From positions 1 to 64,000 of the forward strand of contig CAJBDJ010000031.1 of NCBI GenBank assembly GCA_903951825.1: a stretch of DNA of 64,000 nt, read 5' to 3'. The position numbers and the translations under genes were made by a program. Source of the stretch: an uncultured Pseudomonadota bacterium (GTDB taxonomy: Bacteria; Pseudomonadota; Gammaproteobacteria; Burkholderiales; Rhodocyclaceae). Under the pieces are notes generated by a model. It was not told the origin of the DNA. It saw only the letters and a list, made by a program, of their open reading frames with translations, and searched no databases. Below, one piece after another: positions 1 through 9,938 of the stretch; within the stretch, counting starts at the first letter, position 1, and each line of letters opens with the position of its first letter.

Positions 1-2
1 GC

Positions 3-2438
3 CTGAACACCGGCAGCCTCAACCTGACGCTCGATATGTCTAGCGGTAACCATCTGGCCGGGACGACCGGCTTCAACAGCTTCGAGACCCTCAGCGGCAC
101 CGGCGGCGTAACCGCCAACAACCTCAGCGGCGCCACCTTGAACGCAGCCTCCGGACGGATATTGAGCGGTACCGGCGCCGTCACCCTCTCCGGCACACAA
201 TACGGCAACAACGTGACGCTCAACGGCGCCGCCGGCAACCAGACGCTGACGACCAGCGACAACGCGACCATTACCCTCTCCGGCGCCGCCAGCGGCAGCG
301 CCGTACTCAGCGGCTTGTCGACCAGCTTCATTGGTTTCGAAACCCTCGCCGGCAACGGCGCCAGCGATGTGCTGACGGCCAACAGCGTGCAGAGCGCCAC
401 GCTGAGCAGTGTGACGGCGGGTAGCGTGACGATCAGCGGCAGTGCGACACAGTTCTCCGGCATGGAGACCTTGACACTGAATTCGGCGAATACCGGCGGC
501 ACCGAAACCTTGACGGTCGCGGGGCTTAATCTGACCCTGACCTCGGCCACACAGGGAACATCGGGCAACCTGACCTTCAATAATTTCGACAGCCTGGTCG
601 GCAGTGTGAGCGAGACCCTGAACGCCGGTTCACTGTCCGTAGTAATGGACATGAGCAGCAGCGGGCGCACAGTCAACGGCAATATCACGGTTAGCGGTTT
701 CGAGACGATCAGCGGCAGCGGGGCACTGACGGCAACTAATTTGACGGCAGCCTCGCTGAGCAGCAGCAACAGCACGCTGACCGGTGCGGCGGGTACCCAG
801 ACGTTCAGCAGTTTCGCGACGCGCAACCTGAGCGGCCTTGGCAGCGGCAGCCAGACCCTGACGGTCAATAGCCTGGCAGTGGCGATGGCGGCGGGTTCCT
901 ACATTGTTGGCGGCAATTCCACGTTCAGCGGTTTTGAAAGCCTGAGCGGAGCCGGCACCGAAACCCTGACGGCCACCGGCCTTGCCGTCAGCCTGAACAT
1001 GGGGGCGGGCGGGACGCGGACGGTCGATGGCGTTTCGATCAGCGGTTTCGAGAGACTCTCCGGCACTGGCGGTGCGACACTCTCCAGCAGCAATTTGACG
1101 GCGGCGGCGGTTTCCGCCACCGACAGCACGCTGACCAACAGCGGCTCACAGGTGGTCAACGGGTTTACCATGACCCTCGCCGGCAGTGCCGCCGGTAACG
1201 ATGTGCTGAGCGCCAGCAGCGTCAATGTCACCCTCAGCGACACCGGCAACAGCGTCGGCACCCACAGTTTCAGCGGTTTTGAAACGCTGATCGGCGCCAG
1301 TGGTGCCACCCTGACGGCAAACAACGCTACGGCGGTTTCGATGACCGGTTCAAGCTTGACTGTCACGGTGGGCGGCAACGGCTACGGTCTCAGCGGTTTC
1401 AGCGGCTACACGCTGAACGGTTCGGCTGGCAACGACAACTTCACGATCAACGATTTGATCGTCAACTTCAGTGGAGTCACGGCCGGTTCGGTCACAGCCC
1501 CCGGCTTTAATGTTGGCTTCACCGGATTTGAAAACTTCATCGGCGCAGGCACCGGCACCGGTGATCAACTCAACTACAGCAGCCTTGGCATCAGCCAGAC
1601 GGTAATTTTTACCGCCGATTCATCCTCTGCAGGCCAGGTCAGCGGCAGCGTCAGCTTCAGCGGCATCGAGTCGCTGACCGGCAGTTCCGGCACGGCCGAC
1701 CACCTGGATTTCAGCGCCTGGACTAACGCCCTCAACGTCAATCTGACCTCCGGCAACTACAGCGGATTCGAGCAGATAACCGGTGGCGCCGGGGGCGACT
1801 CCCTGCGCGGCTTGAGCGGCGCCGATACCCTGAGTGGCGGTAACGGCAATGACACGATCTATGGCAGCGGCGGCAACGACAGCCTGAGTGGCGGTGGAGA
1901 TACCGATGTTCTCGATTACAGCGGCGTTGCGGCAAGCACCTTCAACCTGCTGACCGGAACCACCAGCGGCGCTGCCGGCACCGATACCTTCGCCGGTTTC
2001 GAAAGCCTGATCGGCGGCACCGGTTCCGATACCTTCATTGTCGGCACCGGTGCCTCGGCCACCTCGATCAATGGCGGCAGCATCGGCGCCGATACGGCGA
2101 GCATTTCCGGCCTGACCGGCGGCGCTTCCTACGATCTCGCGACGCTGGCCAGTTTTGCCAGCAGCATCGAGAAGGTAAGCGCCCAGGATGGCAGCGGTGG
2201 CGAAACCGTTGCGGTGTCGAAAACGGACATTGCCGGCTTGCTCAACGGCGGGCAGACGAGCCTTGATCTGGTGCTGGACAGCGGCGATTCACTCTCCATT
2301 TCGGCTACTGATTACTACTATGACGGCAGCGCCTGGGTCACCGGTACTACGCTGGCAGTGAGTGCTGAAGCGACTTACCGGATCAGTTCCTCGGCGGACG
2401 GGGCAAACGAAGTCCAGTTGCACTTGCTAACCCTCTGA
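3..2438 (+). CDS. C-terminal part of a giant beta-strand-repeat / RTX-type secreted protein (5' end outside window)
   Basis: Frame is open from base 3 (LNTGSLNLTLDMSSGNHL...). Degenerate repeats of the type 'F.GFE.L.G.G...LTA.NL' recur throughout; RTX nonapeptides near the C-terminus; hydrophobic C-terminal tail (VQLHLLTL) as in type I secretion substrates. Confidence 0.85.
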   Translation: MNTGSLNLTLDMSSGNHLAGTTGFNSFETLSGTGGVTANNLSGATLNAASGRILSGTGAVTLSGTQYGNNVTLNGAAGNQTLTTSDNATITLSGAASGSAVLSGLSTSFIGFETLAGNGASDVLTANSVQSATLSSVTAGSVTISGSATQFSGMETLTLNSANTGGTETLTVAGLNLTLTSATQGTSGNLTFNNFDSLVGSVSETLNAGSLSVVMDMSSSGRTVNGNITVSGFETISGSGALTATNLTAASLSSSNSTLTGAAGTQTFSSFATRNLSGLGSGSQTLTVNSLAVAMAAGSYIVGGNSTFSGFESLSGAGTETLTATGLAVSLNMGAGGTRTVDGVSISGFERLSGTGGATLSSSNLTAAAVSATDSTLTNSGSQVVNGFTMTLAGSAAGNDVLSASSVNVTLSDTGNSVGTHSFSGFETLIGASGATLTANNATAVSMTGSSLTVTVGGNGYGLSGFSGYTLNGSAGNDNFTINDLIVNFSGVTAGSVTAPGFNVGFTGFENFIGAGTGTGDQLNYSSLGISQTVIFTADSSSAGQVSGSVSFSGIESLTGSSGTADHLDFSAWTNALNVNLTSGNYSGFEQITGGAGGDSLRGLSGADTLSGGNGNDTIYGSGGNDSLSGGGDTDVLDYSGVAASTFNLLTGTTSGAAGTDTFAGFESLIGGTGSDTFIVGTGASATSINGGSIGADTASISGLTGGASYDLATLASFASSIEKVSAQDGSGGETVAVSKTDIAGLLNGGQTSLDLVLDSGDSLSISATDYYYDGSAWVTGTTLAVSAEATYRISSSADGANEVQLHLLTL
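1782..1920 (+). repeat. RTX-like calcium-binding nonapeptide block (GGAGGDSLR-GLSGADTLS-GGNGNDTIY-GSGGNDSLS-GGGDTDVLD)
   Basis: Five consecutive GGxGxDxLx-type nonapeptides in the translated protein. Confidence 0.85.
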
Positions 2439-2453
2439 ACATGCCGCCAGCAA

Positions 2454-2479
2454 GCACCGGGAGTCGTTATTCCCGGTGC
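2454..2479 (+). terminator. Stem-loop after the RTX gene (GCACCGGGA / TCCCGGTGC)
   Basis: Perfect 9-bp stem, 8-nt loop, just after the stop codon; no strong T tract follows. Confidence 0.45.
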
Positions 2480-2501
2480 GCTGCTGTTACCATAGTTGCC
2501 C

Positions 2502-3722
2502 ATGACGAACATTCTCTTCATCCATCAGAACTATCCGGGACAATATCGCCGACTTTCCAACCACCTGCTGACGCAGCCGGATTTCAAGGTCGCGGCGATT
2601 GGGCAGAAACATGCGCCGGGACTGCCCGGCGTGATGATGGCGAATTACAACTTCGATACGCCCCAGGGCAAAAGCGACAACCCGTTCATGCGCGAACTCG
2701 ATAACGCCCTGTTCAACGGCAAGGGTGCGCTTGAGGGACTGGCGCTACTGCGCAAAAACGGTTTCGAGCCGGATATCGTCTTTGCCCACCCAGCCTGGGG
2801 CGAGTCGATTTTTCTCAAAGATGCCTTGCCGCGCGTTCCATTGATTCATTTCTGCGAATTCTTCTATCGCTACGAAGGTGCCGATTGCTGTTTCGACCCT
2901 GAGTTTCCGCTCGGGTCGAGTGATACCGAAACGCGGATGCGTGTGCGCCAGCGCAATGCCTTGCACCTGCTCAACATCAACGCCTGCGATTTGGGGATTT
3001 CCCCGACACGCTGGCAGAAGAGCGTTTTCCCCGAAGAATATCTGCCGAAGATTCGCGTGCTCCATGAAGGCATCGACGTCGAGACGCTGGCGCCGCCGCC
3101 GCGCCCCGAGCTGAAGTTGCCCGATGGTCGGGTACTGACGCCGGACGACGAAGTAATCACTTACGTCTCGCGCAATCTTGAGCCCTATCGGGGGTTCCAT
3201 ATTTTCATGCGGGCAGCGGCGGAAATTCAGCGCCGCCGACCGAAGGCGCATGTCGTTTTTGCCGGGGGCGACGATGTCAGCTACGGACGCCGTTTGCCGC
3301 CGCCGGAAACCTGGCGCGAACGGATGCTCAAGGAAGTAACGATTGACCCGGCGCGCACTCACTTTTTGGGGGTTGTTCCCTACGCGACCTACAAATCGAT
3401 CCTGCATGTCTCCAGCGCCCATGTCTACCTGACCTATCCCTTCGTCCTCTCTTGGTCGATGCTCGAAGCAATGGCCGCGGGCTGCCTGTTGATCGGCAGC
3501 GATACGGCGCCGGTGCGCGAGGTGATCAGCGACGGGAAAAACGGCTTGCTGGTCGATTTTTTCTCGGTCAAGGGCATTGCCGACCGGGTCGATGAAGTGC
3601 TCTGCCATCCCGACCGCATGGCAGCCATTCGCAAGGCGGCGCGGGAACATGTCGCACATCGCTACGATGTGCGCGATGCCATCGCTGCCTACCGTGCTTT
3701 GATTCACGAATTTGTGGTGTGA
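2502..3722 (+). CDS. Glycosyltransferase (GT4-like, group 1)
   Basis: MTNILFIHQNYPGQYRRL N-terminus; C-terminal 'LSWSMLEAMAAGCLLIGSDTAPVREVISDGKNGLLVDFF' is typical of GT4 glycosyltransferases. Confidence 0.8.
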   Translation: MTNILFIHQNYPGQYRRLSNHLLTQPDFKVAAIGQKHAPGLPGVMMANYNFDTPQGKSDNPFMRELDNALFNGKGALEGLALLRKNGFEPDIVFAHPAWGESIFLKDALPRVPLIHFCEFFYRYEGADCCFDPEFPLGSSDTETRMRVRQRNALHLLNINACDLGISPTRWQKSVFPEEYLPKIRVLHEGIDVETLAPPPRPELKLPDGRVLTPDDEVITYVSRNLEPYRGFHIFMRAAAEIQRRRPKAHVVFAGGDDVSYGRRLPPPETWRERMLKEVTIDPARTHFLGVVPYATYKSILHVSSAHVYLTYPFVLSWSMLEAMAAGCLLIGSDTAPVREVISDGKNGLLVDFFSVKGIADRVDEVLCHPDRMAAIRKAAREHVAHRYDVRDAIAAYRALIHEFVV

Positions 3723-3725
3723 CCC

Positions 3726-5273
3726 ATGACAACAGAACCGATTCCTGACGCTACCTTTGAAGCCGCCCTTGCCTTGCATCGCAGCGGCCAAACGGACGCC
3801 GCCGAAGCCGCCTACCGGGTGCTACTTGCCGAAACTCCCGGACACGCGGACGCGCTGAACAACCTGGCTTTGCTACTCAAGCAGCGCGGTGACTATGCGG
3901 CGGCGGAAGAGGCTTATCACGAGTCGCTGGTGGCACGACCGCAAGTGCCGGAAGTATTAAGCAATCTCGGCGTGCTGATGCTCGAACGTGGCCGCCTCAA
4001 GGAGAGCGAGACCGCCTTACGCGAGGCGCTCAAGCAGCGTCCTGATTATCTCGAGGCCTGGAACAATCTGGGCAACCTGCTGCAAGGTATGCGTCGCCAC
4101 GACGAAGCGATTGATGCCTATCGCCGCATCATCAATGCGACGCAACCGCGCCTGAACGCCATTGGCGAGCGTATTCAGGCCGTGCTGGCCAACCCGACGC
4201 TGGCCAGCGACCCGCCGGCCGAAGTTGGCCGCTTGCAGTCGATGGGGCGCACGGCGCGCGCCACATTGCTTGAGGCTTGCTGGAACCTGAGCTTGCTGCT
4301 GCTGCTCAAGGAAGACTATGCAGCCGGCTGGCCGTTGCATGAAAGTCGCTACGATCCGGGTCGGGTGCGCCCGGTGCTTTTGCCGCCCAAGTTGCCGATG
4401 CCGATGTGGCGCGGCGAACCGCTGGCTGGCAAGTCGATTCTGATATGGTTTGAACAAGGCATGGGCGACGAAATCCAGTTTGCGCGCTACATCCCGTGGC
4501 TCAAGGAAATCGGCGCCAGTGCCGTGACGCTGGTGTGCAAGGCGCCGCTCGTTCCTTTGCTGAAAACAGTGGCCGGTGTCGATGCGGTGCTGGCGGCGGA
4601 GGGCAAGCTGGTCATGGCCGCCCAGGATTACTGGAGCTTCCCGCTGAGCCTGCCCCTGCATCACAAAACCACGCTGGAGAACTTGCCGGCAAGTTTGCCT
4701 TATGTGGCGGCCGACCCGGAAAAGACGGCATTTTGGGCAGAAAAGCTTCCCAAGCGCGGCAAGAAAACCAAGTTGCTGGTGGGGTTGGTGTGGGCCGGTA
4801 GCGCCAGTCACCGCAATGATTATCACCGTTCATTGGCCAGCCTGGATTTGCTGGCGCCGCTCGCCGCGCTGGAGGGAATCGCCTGGGTCAGTTTGCAGAA
4901 GGGCGAACGCGAGGATGAGGCCAAAAATCCGCCGCCTGGTCTGGTGCTGATGCCGCTCGGCGGGTTGATTCAGGACTTCAGCGATAGCGCCGCGATTATT
5001 TCGCAGCTCGATCTGGTGATCACTGTCGACACTGCCGTCGCCCATGTTGCCGGGGCGCTCGGCAAACCTTGCTGGGTATTGCTGCCATGGCTGGGCACTG
5101 ACTGGCGCTGGGGGCTTGATCGCGAGACCTCGGCCTGGTATCCGAACGCTATCCGCCTGTTCCGGCAAGGAGAAACCGGCGGCTGGCCGCTGGTTATTGA
5201 GGCGGTGGTGCGGGCGGCGAAGCGCCTGCTGCCCAAAAAACGTGCGCCCGGCAAACGCGGCGGCAAGGCCTGA
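3726..5273 (+). CDS. TPR protein with C-terminal GT9-like glycosyltransferase domain
   Basis: N-terminal TPRs (HADALNNLALLLKQRGDYAAAEEAYHESL); C-terminal 'WFEQGMGDEIQFARY' and 'DLVITVDTAVAHVAGALGKPCWVLLP'. Confidence 0.8.
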   Translation: MTTEPIPDATFEAALALHRSGQTDAAEAAYRVLLAETPGHADALNNLALLLKQRGDYAAAEEAYHESLVARPQVPEVLSNLGVLMLERGRLKESETALREALKQRPDYLEAWNNLGNLLQGMRRHDEAIDAYRRIINATQPRLNAIGERIQAVLANPTLASDPPAEVGRLQSMGRTARATLLEACWNLSLLLLLKEDYAAGWPLHESRYDPGRVRPVLLPPKLPMPMWRGEPLAGKSILIWFEQGMGDEIQFARYIPWLKEIGASAVTLVCKAPLVPLLKTVAGVDAVLAAEGKLVMAAQDYWSFPLSLPLHHKTTLENLPASLPYVAADPEKTAFWAEKLPKRGKKTKLLVGLVWAGSASHRNDYHRSLASLDLLAPLAALEGIAWVSLQKGEREDEAKNPPPGLVLMPLGGLIQDFSDSAAIISQLDLVITVDTAVAHVAGALGKPCWVLLPWLGTDWRWGLDRETSAWYPNAIRLFRQGETGGWPLVIEAVVRAAKRLLPKKRAPGKRGGKA

Positions 5274-5276
5274 GCC

Positions 5277-6050
5277 ATGCTGCTGCCACCACAGAACGTT
5301 CCTTATACCGTCACGCTGGCCACCCGCTATGGGCAGATGCTGGTTAATCGTTACGATACCAATCAGGCCAATGCGCTGTTCAAGACGGCCGAAGCTTTTG
5401 ACCGTGCCGAGGTGCAACTCTTTATCGACCTTGCGGCACGCCTGCCGGAAGGGACGACCTTTCTCGATATTGGCGCCAATTTTGGCGTTTTCAGCCTGGC
5501 TGTCGCGCAAGTGCTGGCGCAGCGCGGCGGCAAGGTACATGCCTTCGAGGCGCAGCGGGTGATTGCCTACATGCTGTGCGGGACGACGGCGCTCAACAGT
5601 CTGGAAAATCTTTACGTGCATCATCTGGCCGTCGGCGACACGGCGGGTGGCAAGATCGATATCCCGTCGTTTGATTACCGCAAGGTATCGAGTTTCGGCA
5701 GCATCGAATTTGGTGGCACGCAAAATGAGTACATCGGGCAGCCACCGCAAGCCCCTTCCGGTGATCAGGTAGCGCTCTGTCGCATCGACGATTTTGGTTT
5801 TGAAAATGTCGGTCTGGTCAAAATTGATGTTGAAGGCATGGAGGCAGCAGTGTTGCGTGGCGCCGCCACCCTGCTCGCCCGCGACCACCCCTGGGTACTC
5901 GTTGAGTGGCTGAAATCGGAGCGGGCTGGACTGGCCGGATTCTTTGAAAACCTGCAATACCGTGTCTATCGTCTCGGTGGCAATTTGCTCTGCGTGCCGC
6001 CGAACACCCCGATCACAATCCAAAATGACATGCCAGACTGGCGGAGTTGA
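5277..6050 (+). CDS. FkbM-family SAM-dependent methyltransferase
   Basis: FLDIGANFGVFSLAVAQVL ... VGLVKIDVEGMEAAVLRGA, FkbM signature. Confidence 0.8.
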   Translation: MLLPPQNVPYTVTLATRYGQMLVNRYDTNQANALFKTAEAFDRAEVQLFIDLAARLPEGTTFLDIGANFGVFSLAVAQVLAQRGGKVHAFEAQRVIAYMLCGTTALNSLENLYVHHLAVGDTAGGKIDIPSFDYRKVSSFGSIEFGGTQNEYIGQPPQAPSGDQVALCRIDDFGFENVGLVKIDVEGMEAAVLRGAATLLARDHPWVLVEWLKSERAGLAGFFENLQYRVYRLGGNLLCVPPNTPITIQNDMPDWRS

Positions 6051-6055
6051 CTCCT

Positions 6056-6688
6056 ATGACCATCAAAAAATTACTGCATGTCGGCTGCGGCCCCAAGCGC
6101 ATCGACCGTACCTCACATTATTTCCGTTCCGGTGACTGGCAGGAAACCCGCCTCGATATCGACCCGGCCATGCAGCCCGATGTCATCGGCAGCCTCACCG
6201 ATATGTCGGCAGTTGCCAGCGGCAGCATGCAGGCGGTGTTTTCCTCGAACAACATCGAACACCTTTATCCGCATGAAGTCCCCATCGCCGTCGCTGAAAT
6301 GCGGCGGGTGCTGGATGCCGAAGGGGTGCTGATAGTGACCTGCCCGGACATTCAATCCATCGCCCGGCTGGTGGCTGACGACAAGTTGCTGGAACCGGCT
6401 TATCAATCACCGGCCGGCCCGATCGCTCCCCTCGACATGCTCTACGGCCATCGCCCGGCGATGGCAAGGGGCAATCTGTTCATGGCGCACCGCTGCGGCT
6501 TCACTTTAAAAGTTCTGCTGGGCGTATTGCATCAGGCAGGATTCAAGAGGCTGGCCGGGCTGGCACGCCCGGAATATTTTGATTTGTGGGCGGTGGCGAC
6601 CGTCGACGAGTGCAGTGATGCGGCCATGAGATCCTTGTTGCTGGCTCAGTTCGGCGTAGCGACCGAGCCGGGCGCGGTGGAGAACTAA
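6056..6688 (+). CDS. Class I SAM-dependent methyltransferase-like protein
   Basis: KKLLHVGCGPKRID ... SSNNIEHLYPHEVPIAVAEMRRVLDAEGVLIVTCPD; ATG at 6056 preferred over TTG at 6047. Confidence 0.75.
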   Translation: MTIKKLLHVGCGPKRIDRTSHYFRSGDWQETRLDIDPAMQPDVIGSLTDMSAVASGSMQAVFSSNNIEHLYPHEVPIAVAEMRRVLDAEGVLIVTCPDIQSIARLVADDKLLEPAYQSPAGPIAPLDMLYGHRPAMARGNLFMAHRCGFTLKVLLGVLHQAGFKRLAGLARPEYFDLWAVATVDECSDAAMRSLLLAQFGVATEPGAVEN

Positions 6689-6689
6689 C

Positions 6690-8234
6690 ATGACAGACTG
6701 GGCGTCCGGTTATGTGACAGAAGTGCCTTATACACCGGGTTACTACCGGGAATTGAGCCCGCTGGCGATCCGCTTTGCGCTGAACTGTGCCGGTTTCAAG
6801 GCGCCGCCGGCACGCGGTTTCAATTATTGCGAACTTGGTTTCGGCCAAGGCCTGAGCCTGAACGCCCACGCCGCAGCGCACCCGGATAGCCATTTTGTCG
6901 GCGCTGATTTCAATCCGGCGCACGTGCGAATGGCTCAGGAAATGGCCACCGCCAGCGGTGCCAGCTTGCGCGTCCTCGAAGCCAGTTTTGCCGAAATGCT
7001 GCAGCGAACCGATCTGCCGCAATTCGACTACATTGCCATCCATGGGGTCTGGAGTTGGATTAGCAGCGCCAATCAGGATTTTCTGGTGGAATTTTTCCGC
7101 CGTTACTTGCGGCCGGGGGGTGTGGTTTATATCAGCTACAACTGCTTGCCAGGCTGGTCGCAGGCGGCGCCGATGCGTCAATTGTTTGCCGAATACGCGC
7201 ATCGGCAGAGCGCGCCGGGCAAGGGAGTGACGACACGCTTCGACGAGTCACTGGCCTTTGTGCAGAAAATTGCCGATCTGAATCTGGGCTATTTTGCCGC
7301 CGCCAGCAGCCTCAAAGACAGACTGACGGGAATCGCCCGACAAAACCGCAACTACTTGGTGCATGAGTACCTCAACGAGGACTGGCAGCTGATGTATTTT
7401 TCCGAAGTGGCTGCCAAGCTGGCCTCGGCCAAGCTTGATTTTGCCGCCTCAGCCGCCGTCCAGGAGCAACTCGACGCGCTACGCATCCCGCCGGCCGGCA
7501 TGGCGTTGCTTGACGAAATCAACGATCCGGTCATGCGCCAGACTACGCGCGATTACTTGGTCAACCAGCAATTCCGGCGCGATTTGTTCGTACGGGGCGG
7601 CGAACGAATGACCGTCGTCGAACAAAAGCGGGCGCTCGATAACTACCACTTCGCCCTGCTCCGCCCGGCAACGCAACTGCGCGAAGAAGCGCGGCCACGC
7701 AATGGTTTTCCAGAGCCTTTACGGGAAGCCGTAATCGCCCGCATTGAGGAAGATGGTGAGTGCTCACTGGCTGACTTGACCAAGGCTTGCTCTGCCTATT
7801 CTCCGAACCTGGTGCGTCAGGCATTGATGATCATGCTCGGCACCAATGAACTGACCCTGTGCCTGCCGGCGGCGCAACGGGGGGCTGCCGGGGTCGCTTG
7901 TCGGGCGCTCAATGCACGCTGCTACGCACAAATTGGCGAAGGTCGGGAGAGTGCTTATCTGGTTTCGCCAGTCACCGGCGGGGCAGTTGCCGTCGGCGCG
8001 CTGCAGCAATTGATGCTTGATGTCAGCGGCCGTCGCTCAGCGCCGACTCCTGGCGAGCTGGCTGCGTTGGCTTTGGCCAAATTATCGGGTCTTGGCCAGC
8101 GTGTGGTCAGCATGGGCAAGACCTGTGTTGACGATGCCGAGAGTCTGGCGGCGCTTGAGCGGATTGCCGGTGAATTCATCAGCCGCGACCTGCCCCTGTT
8201 ACGTTTGCTTGGCTGCGCCGACCAGCCAGACTGA
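6690..8234 (+). CDS. Class I methyltransferase with C-terminal methyltransferase regulatory domain
   Basis: N-terminal 'FNYCELGFGQGLSLNAHAAAHPDSHFVGADFNPAHV' and long C-terminal region as in regulatory-domain methyltransferases. Confidence 0.75.
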   Translation: MTDWASGYVTEVPYTPGYYRELSPLAIRFALNCAGFKAPPARGFNYCELGFGQGLSLNAHAAAHPDSHFVGADFNPAHVRMAQEMATASGASLRVLEASFAEMLQRTDLPQFDYIAIHGVWSWISSANQDFLVEFFRRYLRPGGVVYISYNCLPGWSQAAPMRQLFAEYAHRQSAPGKGVTTRFDESLAFVQKIADLNLGYFAAASSLKDRLTGIARQNRNYLVHEYLNEDWQLMYFSEVAAKLASAKLDFAASAAVQEQLDALRIPPAGMALLDEINDPVMRQTTRDYLVNQQFRRDLFVRGGERMTVVEQKRALDNYHFALLRPATQLREEARPRNGFPEPLREAVIARIEEDGECSLADLTKACSAYSPNLVRQALMIMLGTNELTLCLPAAQRGAAGVACRALNARCYAQIGEGRESAYLVSPVTGGAVAVGALQQLMLDVSGRRSAPTPGELAALALAKLSGLGQRVVSMGKTCVDDAESLAALERIAGEFISRDLPLLRLLGCADQPD

Positions 8235-8246
8235 GTTCGGCGCCAC

Positions 8247-9938
8247 TCAGCCGTTTTGCAGTATTTTCTGGCGCGGGCCGTCGGCAACGACCTTGCCGCC
8301 ATTGACAACGATCAATCGGTCGCAGAGCAGGTTGAGCAGCAGCGGACTGTGTGTGGCGAGGATCAGGGTCTTGCCTTGACTCCAGGTATGGAGGTACTGC
8401 GCCACCGCCTGCTCGGTCGGAATGTCAAAACCCGAGGTCGGTTCGTCAAGAATGACAATGCGCGCCGTCGACAAGAGGGCGCGAGCCAGGGCGATAGCCT
8501 GCCGCTGGCCACCGGAGAGATTGCTGCCATAGGGGGCGATTTCATGCGCCAGGCTCAGTTCGCCGATACGGATTGCCTCGCGCAGACCTGCACCGGCCAG
8601 CGCCTGCATGACGGCTTCGGCACTGGCTTGACGATTGCCGGCGCGCACGTTGTCTTCGAGCGTGCCGGCAAAAAGCAGTGGCTCCTGCGGTTTGTAGACC
8701 AGCCATTCGGAGCGCTCTTCCGGTAAATAGCGATTGACCGGAATCCCGTCAACCAGCACGTCGCCGTTGCTCGGGTGGATGACGCCGGCAAGGGCGCGAA
8801 CGAGGGTGCTTTTTCCCGATCCGGGGCGCCCGACGATGCCGATGCGTTCGCCCGATTCGACCCCGAAATTTGCATTTTCGAGCGCCGCCAGACCTTCCTT
8901 GCGAAAGCGATGGCTCAGGGCGCGAACGAACAGGCGTCCCTCGACCGGCGCCGGAGGTACTTCGCGGGCTTGCGTGTCGGCATGAAGGCTGATTATGCGG
9001 TTGAGCGACGCATTGGCTTCCTTGAGGTGGCGAAATTTGGCAAACAGCGTCACCGCTTGCGAAATATTGGCCAGCGCCCGCGACGACAGCATACTGGCGG
9101 CGACGAGCGCGCCAACGGTAATACTCTGCGATTCGATGAGGAAAACGCCGATCACCATGGTTGTCACATAAGTGACCGTGCTGCTGCTCATGGTAACTGC
9201 GGCACCCAGGGAATTCCAGAAACGGCTCTTGCCCTGGCTGACGCACTGCTGTTCGCTGAGACCCTTCCAGCGCAGGCGGAACCCCGTTCCCATTTTGGTT
9301 GACGCAAACACCTCGGCGGCACTGATCAATTCGGTCAATTGGCCGAGCTTGATAGCCTCAGCCTGGCGTGAGGTTTTCAGATAATCCTGGGTCGGGATGG
9401 CCAGGGCGGTCTGAATGACGACCACGGCGGTACCGATCAGCAGCGGGGAAAGAACGATCGGGCCGCCGATGATGCCGAGAACCACCATAAAAACCACGGT
9501 AAAAGGCAGGTCGGCCAACACCATCAAGGTCTGCGCCGAAATGAATTCGCGCGCCGAGGTCAGTTCCCGATAGGCGGCGAGTGCTGAACCCACTGGCGGC
9601 GTCTTGCCGATATCACCGACCATCAGCCGACTGACCAGCATTTCGTCGAGGGAAACATCCGACCGAATGGCGATTTGCTCGACATAGTAGGCACGAATGG
9701 CACGCAAAACGAAGTCGAGGGCGGCGAAAAGCAGCATCCCGATCGCCAATGCCCACAGGGTTTGGGTGATGTTGTTGCCGATAATCTTGTCGTAGACCAG
9801 CATGGCGAAGACCGGCGTGGCCAACATGAAGGCATTGACAATCAGGCTGGAGAGGCCGATTTCAATGTAGCGCCCCCAATAGGCGCGTAACGGCATCAGG
9901 TATTTGGGATCGTTCTCGGAAAACTGCTTGGGGTTCAT
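8247..9938 (-). CDS. Type I secretion-type ABC transporter, fused permease/ATPase (PrtD-like, no N-terminal peptidase domain)
   Basis: Walker A GRPGSGKST, signature LSGGQRQ, Walker B IVILDEPTSG, H-loop ATHS; N-terminal TM domain; 563 aa. Confidence 0.85.
   Translation of the reverse strand: MNPKQFSENDPKYLMPLRAYWGRYIEIGLSSLIVNAFMLATPVFAMLVYDKIIGNNITQTLWALAIGMLLFAALDFVLRAIRAYYVEQIAIRSDVSLDEMLVSRLMVGDIGKTPPVGSALAAYRELTSAREFISAQTLMVLADLPFTVVFMVVLGIIGGPIVLSPLLIGTAVVVIQTALAIPTQDYLKTSRQAEAIKLGQLTELISAAEVFASTKMGTGFRLRWKGLSEQQCVSQGKSRFWNSLGAAVTMSSSTVTYVTTMVIGVFLIESQSITVGALVAASMLSSRALANISQAVTLFAKFRHLKEANASLNRIISLHADTQAREVPPAPVEGRLFVRALSHRFRKEGLAALENANFGVESGERIGIVGRPGSGKSTLVRALAGVIHPSNGDVLVDGIPVNRYLPEERSEWLVYKPQEPLLFAGTLEDNVRAGNRQASAEAVMQALAGAGLREAIRIGELSLAHEIAPYGSNLSGGQRQAIALARALLSTARIVILDEPTSGFDIPTEQAVAQYLHTWSQGKTLILATHSPLLLNLLCDRLIVVNGGKVVADGPRQKILQNG

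Noticed and set aside
899-2104. Several antisense ORFs opposite the RTX gene
   Set aside because: Low-complexity mirror ORFs caused by GC-rich repeat codons; no recognisable domains or ribosome-binding sites.
2745-3791. 348-aa antisense ORF opposite the GT4 glycosyltransferase
   Set aside because: Fully overlaps a well-supported glycosyltransferase gene; composition typical of GC-rich shadow ORFs.
4830-6023. 397-aa antisense ORF opposite TPR-GT/FkbM genes
   Set aside because: Overlaps two well-supported genes; no domain signature.
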